Part shown: piece after piece, positions 1-12,079 of the stretch
Numbering within the stretch: position 1 is the first letter of the stretch
Layout of the letters: each line of letters begins with the position of its first letter
Assembly (NCBI GenBank): GCA_028984105.1
Contig: JAPVEC010000064.1
Span: 16,911 to 80,910 of the forward strand
Length of the DNA stretch: 64,000 bases
Source: Lavandula angustifolia
Taxonomy: Eukaryota; Streptophyta; Magnoliopsida; Lamiales; Lamiaceae
Direction of reading: 5' to 3'
Made by a program: the position numbers and the translations under genes
The notes under the pieces: generated by a model
The model's database searches: none
The model's input: only the letters and a program-made list of their open reading frames with translations
Told to the model about the DNA's origin: nothing

Positions 1-2
1 AA

Positions 3-616
3 AGAGCTGCAGAGCTGAGAGAGAAGATGAGGCAGGCTGATCTGGCTAAGATCATAAAACACACTGAACAAGCAGCCAGAGAGCCTGTCCTCGACCGAAG
101 CAAGCAGATTCCCAGGACTTCCAAGTTCTTCCAGCGTGGTGCTCTAAAGCCTCATCTGAAGAAGACTCCGCACTGCCTTGTCGACAAATGGATTCCGTGG
201 AATCTGAACGAAGAGTGGGAGGAGCTAAAGGACGACTTCAACAAAGCCTTCTATGTGTGGCAATGCTATCCTTCTGATGTTTCGGCGGTCGATCTCTTTG
301 ATCAGCTCCTATACCATCACGACCCGAACTTCAGAGCTTAGATAATGCTTTTGCTATTTAAGGAGAAGCTGCCATTCACTGCTCCTTCCTACCGCCAGCT
401 GAAGCCTCCAATGACCACTCAAGGTGTTTTCTGCACCAAGGAGATCGAAGAGGAAGTGGAGCAGCTATTCGTCGCAATAATCTGGATCGTTTGACGACAG
501 ATGATCTCATCCCCATCCAAGCCCTTAGAGTCAGAATCTACAAATCCTATGGGTTGGATGCTCCTGCTACTAAGTCTGCTGATTTCAAAGCAAAGATTAA
601 GAAGTTCAGACGATAG
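3..616 (+). pseudogene. Sirevirus F: 3' end of the third ORF (partial, broken)
   Basis: The frame is already open at the window start and runs through residues matching the C-terminal part of the third ORF of elements D (31420-32004) and C (58588-59232). Shared blocks are a K-x-IPRTSKFF-like stretch, a W-x-L-x-x-x-WEELK-x-DF-x-K-x-F-YVW block, an EIEEEVE block and the final KSADFKAKIKKF end. It is broken by an in-frame TAG near 341 and a frameshift near 475, and ends at TAG 614-616. Function is unknown; the region is hydrophilic. Most of F lies left of the window. That this is the same ORF is seen from the shared blocks; any role is unknown. Confidence 0.8.
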
Positions 617-914
617 TAGTTTCCTTTGTATCTTCTGATGTATAGCATAGGACTGATGTAATCCTACCATATCTATATATATCAGTTTTCGCTTAGCCAG
701 ACAACTACTCATTGTCTTGAGACTGTGTTTTCTTTGCTTATCACTCACTGATCACTGAAGTGATCTGACACACACTCACATAACCTGTTTTCTTCTGATA
801 TGCATATCTTTTATCTGCTGATTAACCTTGCTATCATTGTTCAATATTTACTGAATCCTCTTGGGTTAGTAGCTTCGTACTTAGAGGTTTTGGCATCATC
901 AATTAGGGGGAAAT
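617..914 (+). other. Sirevirus F 3' UTR and polypurine tract
   Basis: Non-coding stretch between the third ORF and the 3' LTR. It ends in the conserved Sirevirus block TTTTGGCATCATCAA (about 888-902) followed by the polypurine tract TTAGGGGGAAAT (903-914), which would prime plus-strand DNA synthesis. The same block precedes the LTR in C, D and G. Confidence 0.8.
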
Positions 915-2476
915 TGGTGGGTTATGAGTTAGTGGTCGTTTAGATCATTGCTAAGGGGGTATTTTGAACTGACATCAGTAGTTCATGTACTTAGGACTTA
1001 TTGTTGTATTTCGGTAATGGGGGAAATTGCAGTGATTTTATCACTATAGAATTGAAGATCCCAAAACCTGTCCTTTACCCATAGTGTGTTTTCAGAATTG
1101 ATGATGTAATAGACTAGACATGTTCTTATATTCCTTATATGTTTTGTCTAAGTCCTGTAAGTGGTATTTGTTGGTCTGAACTTCAGTAGGAAGTTAAATT
1201 GCAGAACCTCATGTCATCAGTTTGTAAGAGCTCGTGTCCTCAGGTCTCCAGCTGACTGTTCTCAGTAGAAGATTTCTATCAGCAGACCTCCGTTGAAGAT
1301 ACAGTTTGATGAGCTCAGTACCGTCAGAGTCACCAGCTGACCATTATCAGTAGAAGACTTCTTTCAGCCGACTCAGATGAAGAAGTCAGTAAGATCGATC
1401 CAGATCTACTGAATCCAACAAGAAACGACTGCCCGACTATTACTGTCATTCGAAAGTCAGCAGAGTATCATACGAGGATAAGTGAGAGTCAACTCAGATG
1501 AAGACTGATGTCTGACAACTCTCACCTACCACAAACCTCAACCAATGAGAAGCAATCAAAGCTTTACCTGCTCTGACACTAAAGCTACTCATGTACAGAA
1601 GCCAACCACTCTGCGGCGCTACATCGAAATCTTATGGCCGTTTTCCTTGGAAGTTTGTGACGCGTGGCATCGTCATCTCCAACGGATACATGCCTGGGTC
1701 ATGACTATAAATAGAGAAGAGTTTCCAAGCTCAACGCACGGGACATCAAAGGGAATACATGCTCACAACATTCAAACTCTCTAGCGCATTCAAGTCGATC
1801 CAGCGAAGAACTTGCTTAGTTGAATATACGTAGTTCTTCTCTCTAGAGATTGTTTAGTCCCCTCTTCTCTATCCAAGCTCAACTGTTATATCCATAGATT
1901 AAAACCTTCGAAGGAGTTCACTTTCTGTGAATCGTTCTTATTGTAAGAACTCCTTCATTGTTGGAGAAAATCTACTCCCCTTCAAACTTCGGTTCGATTT
2001 GTAAAGTCGCTAAGGACTATAACTTAGAAGGGTCTATCCTGCGCTCAGATTCCTTGCTGAGGCTTGCTCAGATTAATCAACAAGAACTCCTGTTCTACAG
2101 GACCGTGTACGTACGATCTTGCGTATCCAAACCACGTTAAAAATTGCTTGTGTTATTTACTGTTTTATTGCATCGTTCTCAAACCGATTTACAAACTCAT
2201 ACTTTGCATAAAACGTATTTAAAAGTGCACCAGCCAACGCAAATTTGGTTTGCGAAAACACGTTTTCAAAAATAGACGAAGTCTATCGGGCCCTACACTT
2301 ATCCGCACTAAGCTCTCTGACTGAGTACTCTAACCCGCGATAAAAAAGTTACTATTTGGCACTGTTCATCAGTCGCACTCTACAGCTCAGCTGTCCTTCG
2401 CGTTTGAGGAAAAACTTGTACTCAGGTGTATTTACCCCCCCCCCCACCACATCTGACACTCGTCTCCGGACCAACA
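915..2476 (+). repeat. Sirevirus F 3' LTR
   Basis: Starts TGGTGGG directly after the polypurine tract (the usual start is TGTTGGG, so one base differs) and ends GGACCAACA, the same end as elements C and C'. Length is 1562 bp. It contains a TATA box at 1706-1714, the splice-like and T-rich U5 region shared with the other Sirevirus LTRs, and a C-run near 2436. The 5' LTR is outside the window, so the TSD cannot be tested. About 65 bp of unassigned sequence (2477-2541) follow before the TA repeat. Confidence 0.8.
1706..1714 (+). promoter_or_regulatory. TATA box of F LTR
   Basis: TATAAATAG in the middle of the LTR, at the same relative place as in C, C' and G. Predicted Pol II core promoter; activity not known. 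Confidence 0.6.
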
Positions 2477-2542
2477 ATTTGTCATTAAAGTGCAGTGTTC
2501 ACACGTTCACACGATAACAGACTGTTCACATTTGAACCTCCT

Positions 2543-2544
<2 letters not shown>

Positions 2545-2576
<32 letters not shown>
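2545..2576. repeat. (TA)n microsatellite
   Basis: About 16 TA units. It directly abuts the left end of block I, in the way that (TA)n flanks the MULE E, suggesting a TA-rich target. Confidence 0.9.
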
Positions 2577-2581
<5 letters not shown>

Positions 2582-5500
2582 TGAATATTTTAAGAAACTA
2601 AAAACCAATCCTAGCCTTCCATTTTTTTTATCTATGGACCCCTAATTTCCTTATTTCTTTTATTTTTGATTCAAAAAAGGAGAAAATAGATTTCATTAAG
2701 GGTAGCTATGTCTTTTTACACTTTATGATTTGAAATTAAACCAAACACTACCTCATGCGGCGGCGCCAACCTACGGCGCTCCGGGCGGCGACAATGGCTG
2801 ATTGGTAGAGGCGAGTGGTGGGCCGGCGGCGGTGGATGCGATCCGCCGGAAAATCTGTTGGTAAATGATATTTTTTTATGCATAATTATGAACTTGTTTA
2901 TGCATAAAACTGTTTATTATTTGGATATCATATTATATAATACAAATACATTTTATGCAGATTATAACATTTGTTTATGCACAATCCCGAACAATTTTAT
3001 GCATAAAACTGTCTGTTATGTAGATATTATATTATACAAATAAAACCAAGTTTGTGCATATTTTCAGTATTTGTTTATGCATAGATTGACATATTACAGT
3101 ACTACTTTATGCATAACTCCGTGCATTTTTATGCATACCATTGTCTATGTTTATGCATATTGTGATTTTACAAATACAATTCACCGGACTTATAATACAC
3201 AACACACACATTCTCTCTCTCTAGTAAGTGGGGTAACGGTCGAAGGTGGTCGGTGGTTGTAGTGGTCGGGAGGCGGCAGCAACGACAACAGTGGTCGGCG
3301 GTGGCGGCGGTGGTAGGCCGACGACAGCGGTTACTATGGTTTTTCATTTTTTGTAATTTCATATTTATTTATTAATATAGTTGTTTACCATTTTATCATT
3401 TTCTTAATTTTTGGATTTAATTAAATAAAAAAGATAGAACCAACCCCTTATATAAAAATTAAGAACTAATCTAGACCTAATATTTTCTTAATCTACGGTT
3501 GTTATTCAAATTATATTTAATTCATTATATTTAATAAAAATGTATTAATAAGGTTAGACTTGTAATTTTCAACATATGGTCATTAATGCTTTTTTTATAT
3601 GGAGATATTTTAGTTATCCGAATTGGTAATTTTCTAATATTTATTAAATTATCATATACAGTAAAACTTCAGTAATTTAATACTCGATAAATTAATAATC
3701 TCTCTAAAATAATATTTTTCTTCGATCCCAACTCGGACCAATGTAAAAAATCATCAAATTCGATAAGATAATAAGATAATAAATTTCAGAAAACTTTAAT
3801 GTAAATATATGGTCCTATTGAAATCATAAATTAATAATCATTTAAATTATCAGAACACTAAGACAATTTTCTGAAATATGATTCTAGTGTTGACTGTTTT
3901 TTTCTAAAACTTAATCTAATTATTTTCTCATCATCTATATATATTATATACTATTACCATTATACATTGAATATTTTTTAATAAAAATACAATGAACTTA
4001 ATTTATTGTTCCTAAATGTAGTCAAATGATTCATTGTATTTTTTACGGTTCATTGTTTTTAGAGCTTAACTGTACGTTCTACTTTGTTCAGGTCGAAAAC
4101 TCTCTTTAAATTAATAAATATTAATTTATAAATAAATTAATATATCTATAAGATAATAAAATCTCTCGGTCCCAACTATATTAATTTAGAGACGTTTTAC
4201 TGTATAATGATTTCTAGGAGAACTAAATCAATTAATTTTTGTAGGATTACATAGAATAAAGACAACGATCAATTGTAAATCAAGTAAAATTGAATGCTTC
4301 ATTGACCAAATATACGTTTTCTTATAATATAAGAAATGCATTGAATTATTATGGAAATGCATTAAAAAATTATTTGTCAATGCATCAATTTGGTTTATAG
4401 TAGACAAATTTGCAATCATATATTTAAGATGTTTCATAATAAGTAGACAAATTTCATTCAACTTTTCTTCATATATAATTGGATCATTAGATATCAAACG
4501 CAGATCTTATTGTATATTAAAGGTCAATGGATATTTTTAATGATAATATTATTTAAATGCATCAGATTATGAATAATTATGAATCACAACATGCATAATT
4601 ATGCTATCCAGAAATAATAGGCTTTATGGATTTTTTTAGATGTTTACATTGCTTTACAAGAACAGATTCTGAGTAATTATGCATCATCAAACAATACTTT
4701 ACATGTTGTATATTGATTTTATAGGTCTACAAGCACAGATTCTGAGTAATTATGCATCATCAAACCACTTTAAATGCCGTATATTGATTTCATAGGTTCA
4801 AGGAAGCATTTTGAGGATGCTCATGTACATGAAGAACCTGACTCGTATGAAACGGTAATTAAAGTTTTATGTGGACAAAAAAGTTACTTTTATTAAACGA
4901 AGCTGGGAAATTTTATTAGTAGTAGCCAATAGGGGATATACGGATCTGATATTCGAGTTAGCACTATAAAACACTCAAACAATATCATAGGCTTTTTGGC
5001 TTACAATCATTATAGCAATATAGATCCTATGCGTTAAGCAATACAATATAGCCTTATACATATCCGGTAATACAACCCTATGCATCACACAACATAGACA
5101 AAAAATATAACTATGCATGACATACATCAGGAATTACAAAATTATGTATCTCACTCCATATTTTATGACTCCAAAATAGCTTACAAGTTTATGAGATGGA
5201 TGCTTTAACAACATATACCTAAGGTAATATAAACCAATGCATACAACAAAATAAACTTTTTACATTAAACAAAATATCACCGTATACATCTGACAATATT
5301 AATATAACTATATGCATCATATAAAACTGACCTCATGCACCAAGCAATACAACTCTATACTTCAAACAAATAAAACATGTATCAACTTTATGCATCAAAG
5401 GATATAAACATGTACATCAACATAAATAGTCATACACATAAATAACAAAATTGAATTCTCATTCATGTTTGATTTACGCATCAAACAATGCATCACAAAT

Positions 5501-6020
5501 TCCGTATTAAAAAAAAATATCATTTTTGTCATATCGCTTCGCCTTGAACAATGCAACACAATATATTTGAAATAGATCCTTCAATGACAATCTCTTTGCT
5601 CCAATGGTGATTTTTAGGGGGTGTAGTAGCGGCAATTTCGCGATGCAGCTGTGGTGCTTTCTTGGGGTACAGCGGCCTCACGCGATTTTCAGAATGTAGC
5701 GGCGACGATTTCAAGATGCAGCGGCAGTGGTTTTTAGGATGGAACGACGATGAATTTTGGGATGCAGCGGCTGCTTTTCGGAGTACAACGGTGATCATTT
5801 TTTGGGGAATGAAATAGGAGCATATTTTCACAAATTAAATAAATGGCGTGAATTTACTATTGATTTTGACGATAATTGAAATATTACATTAGATATGATT
5901 AAATATTTCCAATTATAAAGATTTAATGTATATATTTGGTGGACAAACATACCCTTATATCAAATAAAAAATCGACAATCTATAATAGTTCTTAGTTCTC
6001 ATATGGGGAATTGTGTGGAT
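2577..6020. mobile_element. AT-rich DNA-transposon-like block I (non-autonomous, uncertain ends)
   Basis: Begins GGGTATGAA straight after a TA run. It shares with MULE E the subterminal string TTTCATTAAGGGTAGC (2693-2708 here, about 35265-35280 in E) and, at its right side, GTTCTTAGTTCTC (5988-6000 here, 43769-43781 in E). The interior is very AT-rich, has many ATGCAT motifs (2875-3170, 4560-4760, 5040-5480), and holds no convincing gene. A second end-like motif at about 3437-3495 suggests two nested copies. A short GC-rich patch at 5610-5810 is an imperfect internal repeat. I infer a non-autonomous relative of E; the right end is only approximate. Confidence 0.4.
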
Positions 6021-6073
6021 CTGTGAGAACCACATTTAATGTGAAACTGCGAACCATGCAAAATTCTTATATT

Positions 6074-7443
6074 TGTTGATCCTGAGACGTGCTTCAGGTG
6101 TGTGTGTGTGGGGGGGGATTGTGAATACACCTGAATACAGATTCTTTCTCAAATACGAAAGTCAGCTTTAGCTGAGTGTGCTACTGAACTGAATCAGACA
6201 GCCAGATATCCTTTTAGATCGCGTGGGCAGAGATTTCTTCTCATGAGTTCAGCTCTACTGACTTATGTCAGTTGAACAGTAGTTCATTATTAGAGTTGTG
6301 TGCGGAAGTGTAGGCCCTATGAAACGTCTCGGTTGGAAAACCGATTTTATGCTGTGTTTATGAAATACAGTTGAATGCTGACTGAACAGTAAACAATACA
6401 ACATTAAATCAACACATGAGGTTTTTAAAGTGGTTCGGACACGCTGGGTCCTACGTCCACTGTCCTGACATAAGCAAGAGAACTTATATTATTTATACTG
6501 AGCAAGTCTCAGTGATCTGTTCGCAGGACAGATACAAACTTGTTTGCTTATACTGATCAAGTCTCAGTGATCTGTTCATAGGACATATATCTACTTATAG
6601 TCGTAGTGAATTTACAGGGTTTTCAAACTTAAAGGTTTGAGCTTCTCCAACTATGAGGAAGTTCTTACAATAAGAACGTTTTACAAAATGTGAACTCTCT
6701 CGGGGTTTCTAAGCTAAGTATATTACAGTTTAGCTCGCTTAGATAAGAGAAGGGGAACAAGTATTCTCTAGAGAGAAGAACTAAAGAATATTCTAATTCT
6801 ATGTTAAAGTTCTTCGCTGTATATGCAGTGAGCTTGCTAGAGGTCGTTTGTGCGTTGAAAGCTTTGGTTCCCGGTGTCTTTCTGCATGAAGACTCTCCTA
6901 TATTTATAGTGTTCGATTTGTGAATAAATCCATTGGAGAGTGTCTATCCACGTGTCGAAACGACAAGGAAAACGGTTACTTTAATTGAACGTTGATGAGT
7001 AGGTACACTGTAGAGGCACGCCTGTTTTTCAGTCTAGGAGTAGCTTTTGTCATAGCAGGTAAGGCGCTGTCGGCTCCTTATTGGTCGAGGTAGAGTGTTA
7101 GGTAAGGTTGTCAAACATCAAGGTTGACTCCCTCTGAATCCTTGGACCTTCAACTGAAGTGTCTTCCTACTGACATTCTTCTGAGCATTCAGTACGTGTG
7201 GCACAAATTCCTTTGCAGATTCAGTTGGTGGTCGGCTGATCAATTGACTTCTTCAATACTAAGTCCATCAGTTGAGTGCAAGGTCTTCTACTGAACTTCG
7301 CAGCTACTAAACTCTAGCCTACTGAGTTCCTAACATGCTGAACTCAAACTAAGCTATTACATAATCGAAGGTTCATCATTCAGCTAGGGGTTTTAGGATC
7401 TTCAAATCTACAAAATATTGTTCTACTAAATCTCATCCCAACA
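6074..7443 (-). repeat. Sirevirus D 3' LTR (minus strand)
   Basis: On the minus strand it starts TGTTGGGAT (7443) and ends GGATCAACA (6074), with the PPT abutting its start at 7444. At 1370 bp it is shorter than the other Sirevirus LTRs here, so it carries internal deletions. A TATA box lies at 6901-6909. It is the low-coordinate end of element D, whose body resumes at 30819 after the nested C'/B/A insertion. The candidate left TSD is the 5 bp ATATT; the partner is outside the window. Confidence 0.8.
6901..6909 (-). promoter_or_regulatory. TATA box of D 3' LTR
   Basis: Minus strand reads CTATAAATA in the position homologous to the TATA box of the other Sirevirus LTRs. Predicted only. Confidence 0.5.
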
Positions 7444-7472
7444 ATTTCTCCCTATTTGATGATGCCAAAACC
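7444..7472 (-). other. Sirevirus D polypurine tract and conserved flank
   Basis: Minus strand reads TTTTGGCATCATCAA followed by ATAGGGAGAAAT and then the LTR start. This identifies 6074-7443 as a 3' LTR and D as minus-strand. The C' solo LTR inserted 12 bp beyond this block. Confidence 0.8.
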
Positions 7473-7484
7473 TTTTACATCTTC

Positions 7485-9061
7485 TGTTGGGAGATGATTC
7501 AGCAGTAAATTGTTTAGAAGATTTGGCTGATCCCAAAACCCTAATTTGATTGGTGAACCATTCCTTTGTATTTGTAACGCCTTGGTCTCTGAGAATTTTC
7601 AGACTTAGTAGACTTGCCTTCAACATGGTCCCAGGCTCAGAAGTTTTGTCTGCTGAACGTCAGTAGACTACCCGCCTCAGTACCATGGAGTGAAGACTCA
7701 GTAGTGTTGGACTCGAGCAGAGACAGCATACGAGAGGTGTTCGGATCTCGGTAGTCTTTGGACTCGGCAGAGCAGCATACCGAAAGGAGTCGATAAGGCC
7801 TGGACTCAGCGGGAGCGGTTATGCGAACTCGAAGTTGACCTTCAGTAGAGTTGAACTCAGCAGGAGTATACTACTGAACCTCTGGTCAGACTCAGCAACG
7901 CCCTGATAGTCTCCTTGATTGTTAGATGATCTTCTATGTTAAATCAGTAGAGTTGTCCGAGGTTGTACACATTAGAGAAGTCAACTTCAGTATCTGTCTT
8001 GAAGTTTGAATGTCTTAATAACTTTCTACACCTTGACCAATGACAAGCAGCCAGTTGTCAAAGTACTGGTAAAAAGCTGCAAGTCAACTACTTTCCTGAA
8101 AAAGATAGTGGACTCTGCACGATTTCAAAAGAGTCGTTAGCTACCCAAATAGAGTGACACGTAGATAGTTCGTCTCTAATGGATCTATCCATAGCTCACT
8201 TCTATAAATAAAGGGAAAATCAATTCGTTGAAGATCATCCAAAGCAATCAACATACGAGCATTGAACAAACAAGAACATAACTTTCCGCGAAGAACTGAA
8301 GAGAAAACAACCCAACGCGAAAAACACTCATACTGCTCTAGGGAACCAAGCTTCATACAATCAAAGCCTCTAGCATCCAAGTGAAAGACACGAACCCAGA
8401 GAGATTATTCCTCATTGTTCTTCACTCTAGAAGCCCTTTCTTGTTCCCTCTCCCTCTAACCTAAGCTCAACTGAACTTATCTATAGCTTAGAACCGAAGG
8501 AGTTCATCTCTTGAACTGTTCTTACTGTAAAGAACTCCTTCATCAATAGAGAATCGTTCAAACATTTTTGTTTGATCTTTGTAAACTGAGACTTGCTCAG
8601 TATAATCACAAGGCTGTGTTTGTCCTGTGTACAAACCGACTGAGACTAACTCAGTATAATAAAATAGCCTCATGATCTGTTCAGGACAGTGGACGTATGA
8701 TTTTGGATATCCGAACCACTTTAAAAGTCGTTGTGTCTTTTACTGTTGCATTGATTTACTGTTCATTCTGAAAACTATTTACAAAATCATTCAACATAGT
8801 TTCAGTAAAAAGCTTAACTGAGTGCACTAATCTACTGAAACAGTTTTCACTAATAACGTTTTCAAACCAAATTGAATCGGGCCTACACTATTCCGGACGC
8901 TACTGAACTCTTACTAAACGGTACTGAATTCTGACATCAGTCAGCTAGGAAGCCTCAGCATAGGCAGTCACTCTGTCCACGCGATCCAGAACAACTTGCC
9001 TGGTCGACTGAATTCATTTAGTAGACAATCTCCGTAATCGGACTGTTCGCGTTCAAGTTTG
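7485..9061 (+). repeat. Sirevirus C' solo LTR, left part (interrupted)
   Basis: Starts TGTTGGGAG. The 5 bp before it, TCTTC (7480-7484), recur directly after the LTR end at 30814-30818. The right part is 30767-30813, ending GGACCAACA. The two parts add to about 1.62 kb, close to C's 1675 bp. No internal region remains, so this is a solo LTR left by LTR-LTR recombination, later split by element B. About 15 bp between the two halves are missing compared with C's LTR. A TATA box is at 8203-8211. Confidence 0.85.
8203..8211 (+). promoter_or_regulatory. TATA box of C' solo LTR
   Basis: TATAAATAA at the position homologous to the other Sirevirus LTR promoters. Predicted only. Confidence 0.5.
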
Positions 9062-9132
9062 ACAAAAATAAAAAGGGCAGTAGAAAAGGTTAGTTTAAAT
9101 CAAAACGCCATTCCCCGGCAACGGCGCCATTT
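9062..9132 (-). other. Second copy of Athila B primer site and 5' UTR at the 'wrong' end
   Basis: These 71 bp match 29098-29168 almost perfectly and include the Asp-tRNA-type primer site (9108-9129; minus strand TGGCGCCGTTGCCGGGGAA). They lie outside B's 3' LTR, where target DNA should be. They abut C' LTR sequence at about 9061, with a two-base microhomology (AC). See findings. Confidence 0.85.
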
Positions 9133-10428
9133 TGGTCGGGCACGATTTCGTCGTGAAAATCGCTAACCAAAAACAATTTATAACACCTGCGCCAGACAAC
9201 TAAACTAATATAAGCACAATTAGCAAGCAGGGATCGAATCCACAGGGAATGAGAAGATTTAAGCAATTTATCTCTAAAGACCGAAAAAGGGTTTGGTTAG
9301 TAACCACCATTAACTTTGTGTTTAATTAACACTAGGCAATAATCATAAACTGCGCAATTAAAAATAGGAGATGAGAACAAATATTAAAAGCGACTCGGCT
9401 TTGGGCAGATCCACACTGATCGGCCTCCAATCCTCGATTCTAAGATTAATCAATTTCCTAATGTTGCCCGACTAAGGTGCCGTATTGAGCACGGACGCAC
9501 CAAAATTTTATTCTTGAAATGGAGAAGGATGTTGAGCATTAACCTACTCCCTACCCTACTGTCGATCTACCATGTTGAGCATTGCATAGATCTACAACTA
9601 AGGAGCATTAATATCCAAGAAACCGAACTAGCAAAGCTACCCATGTTGAGCATGAAAGTAACTCTACCATCTCCCCTGCCTGTTCAACACCAGCCCAGTT
9701 AACCTAGGTTGATCAGTCCTATGTTATCTTAAACAGGCATCTACACAGATCTGGACAGAAACACTTAGCTAACCAATTTTAAGCACATTAAGATCTCATG
9801 GAAGGCAAGGATCGGGTGTTTCAGTGCCCTAGCCGAATCTAGGACTTAGCTACACATATTTAAACTACGAAAGCAAGAAAACATGCAAGAGAAAGACATC
9901 TTAAATGCAGAAAGCTAACTGGAAGAACAATAAATTCTAAACCTTAAACAAACGAAATTAATAGTGCAGAATTAAATGAGAGAAACAGAACATGAAAACA
10001 GAAAACATTACTGAGGCAGATCTTCGCGAATTAAATGCTTGAGCAGGGGCGAGAATTAAAGAGTTTTTACTATCTAACTTGAAGGTTGAAGAACATGAAC
10101 TAAACTAGAGAGAAATTTCGAATTAGAAAGAGGGAAAACTAAAGTAGAGAGAGAGAGAGTTACTAGAGAGTTATGAGAAGTTGTGATAAAAGTTGTCCTA
10201 CTTAGTATTACATACCCAAAATAATAATAATATCTCAAAAGATAAGTCTAAATCAAGTCATGCTTTTTCTTCTTGAGCCTCTCCATGCATTAATTGCAGC
10301 ATGGGCGGATTTGACCAAACTGGATGGAAGCTGATGGGAGCAGTCAGCTGTGAAAGGAAATCTTGCCCTGCTGGGCGGCTGTGGCAGGAAAAGTATCATG
10401 CTACTGTACTATTCTACACCAGTCTCTT
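9133..10428 (-). repeat. Athila B 3' LTR, first part (split by A)
   Basis: Aligns to the intact B 5' LTR at 29169 onward (about 3 differences in a 60-base stretch compared by eye). Its last bases CTCTT (10424-10428) are the left TSD of element A. It resumes at 23386-23700. The combined length of 1611 bp compares with 1598 bp for the intact copy. Confidence 0.9.
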
Positions 10429-12040
10429 TGGTGATCGCTGTATTCCACCAAATAATCCTGCAAAACTTGAGAATTATATCAGTATAGTTCACAGGGTATC
10501 GAACACAGGGAACGGAGGACTAGACACATTATTTTTCTACTTATCTTGAGTTTGGTTAGCAACCACGCAAACTTTGGGATTTTATCTAAACGAAGAACTT
10601 GTAAAAACTGAAAGAAATGTAAAAACTGAAAACAAAAATAAAACTGTTTAAACTAGGCAGTTAAGAGATGGGTCCAGCAGAATATTCACACACACGTATT
10701 TCCAATCCTCGGCACATAAAATGAATTAATCTTAAGAATCAACTAGTTATAGATTACATTGACTTAAACTGCGTAATCCTCACTCCCACTTACTTAGTCG
10801 GTAACCGCCATGTTGGGCATCGAAACGGCTACTTTCCTAATTTAGCTACAACCTACGTTGTTGGACAATCAATAGATTTAATCGCTAAACAACTTTATCG
10901 AACTAAGGGAGCCTAGTATAGGAGCCTACTCGTATGTTGGGCATCTAATATTCTCCTACCAATTTAATCCAGTTATTCTAATGAATAACTTTGCTACTTA
11001 CCTAGCCTTGTTCCACGAGAAACGAGGGAAGTACTAAGTTAGCTACAAACTACGCAACTTAGGGTGGCCAATCCTAAATTACTAGTCAGATTAAATAAAC
11101 CAGAATTAACCCGAAACCCTTCAATTAATTATTAGAACCTAAGCTTCATGTACTGTTCACGTGTGCGTTTTACATCCCGCCGGACCACTAAAAGTTTAGC
11201 TACTCATGAAACTGCCCTGACTGCACAGGTAAGACACTTTGCAAAACATAACATACATCATTCGTAACCCTAATCCTAGCATGCACGAAAACTGAAAATA
11301 ATAAAAGATACGAACTAAAAAGCGAAAAACGGAACACGTGCGAATTAAAGCTAAACACGAACTGAATTAAAACTAGAAATGAAATAAGATCAAGAGTACC
11401 GATTAGTCTTCGATCACTCAAACGAACAGAAATTGAAAGCAACGAACTAAACTAAAAATTCAAACATTAAAAACTGAAATACGAAAGTGTTGTTTTCTTC
11501 TACGTAAACTAAATGGCCTACATGAAATAGAATGGAACGGTTGTTGGTTCTTCTCCTCGACTTTGGTGAAATCGGCAATGGTGGCGATGGCTTCGGTTGG
11601 CGGCGGCGGTATGAAGTCGGAAATGGATGGATCGGAAAAGGATGTGTATCATGTATGTCGAGGTTATAAGGAAGTCGAAGAGCTCTAAATTTCGTGCCTT
11701 CCTCATCCTTTAATAATACTCCTAGGAATTAGATCACATCTAGGGTTCATTTTCGGATAAGGAAATGATCTATGAGATAAGGTAAATATCTCCTCCTTCC
11801 TTATTTATCTCCTTTCCTTCCTTTCTTCTTTCCTTTCTTCTCTTCTTCTTTCCTTCTTTCTTTTCTTGGCCAAATCCGCTCAAAATCTCGCCATTCCAGC
11901 TAGAAAACTCGTTGCCACATCATCTCGACGTATCATGCCAAATCATCCCAATTCCTGCATAATTGCCAACAAAAGCGTCTCGCCTGTACAGTTAATAGAC
12001 TTTTCGGACAGAAATAATTAGGTATGAAAACGACTCATCA
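10429..12040 (-). repeat. Athila A 3' LTR
   Basis: On the minus strand it starts TGATGAGTCG (12040) and ends ATCACCA (10429). It pairs with the 5' LTR 21769-23380 and has identical length. It contains a long pyrimidine-rich tract (about 11785-11870). Confidence 0.93.
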
Positions 12041-12079
12041 AATCTCCTTACACTTGAACTATACTCGCCCTCGAGTATA
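12041..12079 (-). promoter_or_regulatory. Athila A polypurine tract with adjacent hairpin (module 1)
   Basis: The minus strand reads CAAGTGTAAGGAGATT directly before the LTR start: the PPT. Just upstream (12060-12079) is an 8-bp perfect hairpin, TATACTCG / CGAGTATA, with loop CCCT (AGGG in the transcript). The same arrangement borders B's 3' LTR. Confidence 0.75.

Noticed and set aside
2477..2500. Degenerate Met-tRNA primer site after F's LTR
   Set aside because: Only a loose match to TGGTATCAGAGC, and the PPT on the left shows this is a 3' LTR, so no primer site is expected.
2858..3262. Small Tyr/Ile/Met-rich plus ORFs
   Set aside because: Products of repeated ATGCATAA sequence in AT-rich DNA.
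5529..5831. 100-codon minus ORF in block I
   Set aside because: Built from an imperfect GC-rich internal repeat; composition and repetition do not suggest a real protein.
9133..10428. Taking this as a 5' LTR because a primer site adjoins it
   Set aside because: The other end of the same LTR (23700) is bordered by a PPT and B's internal region, so it is B's 3' LTR; the primer site is an extra copy.
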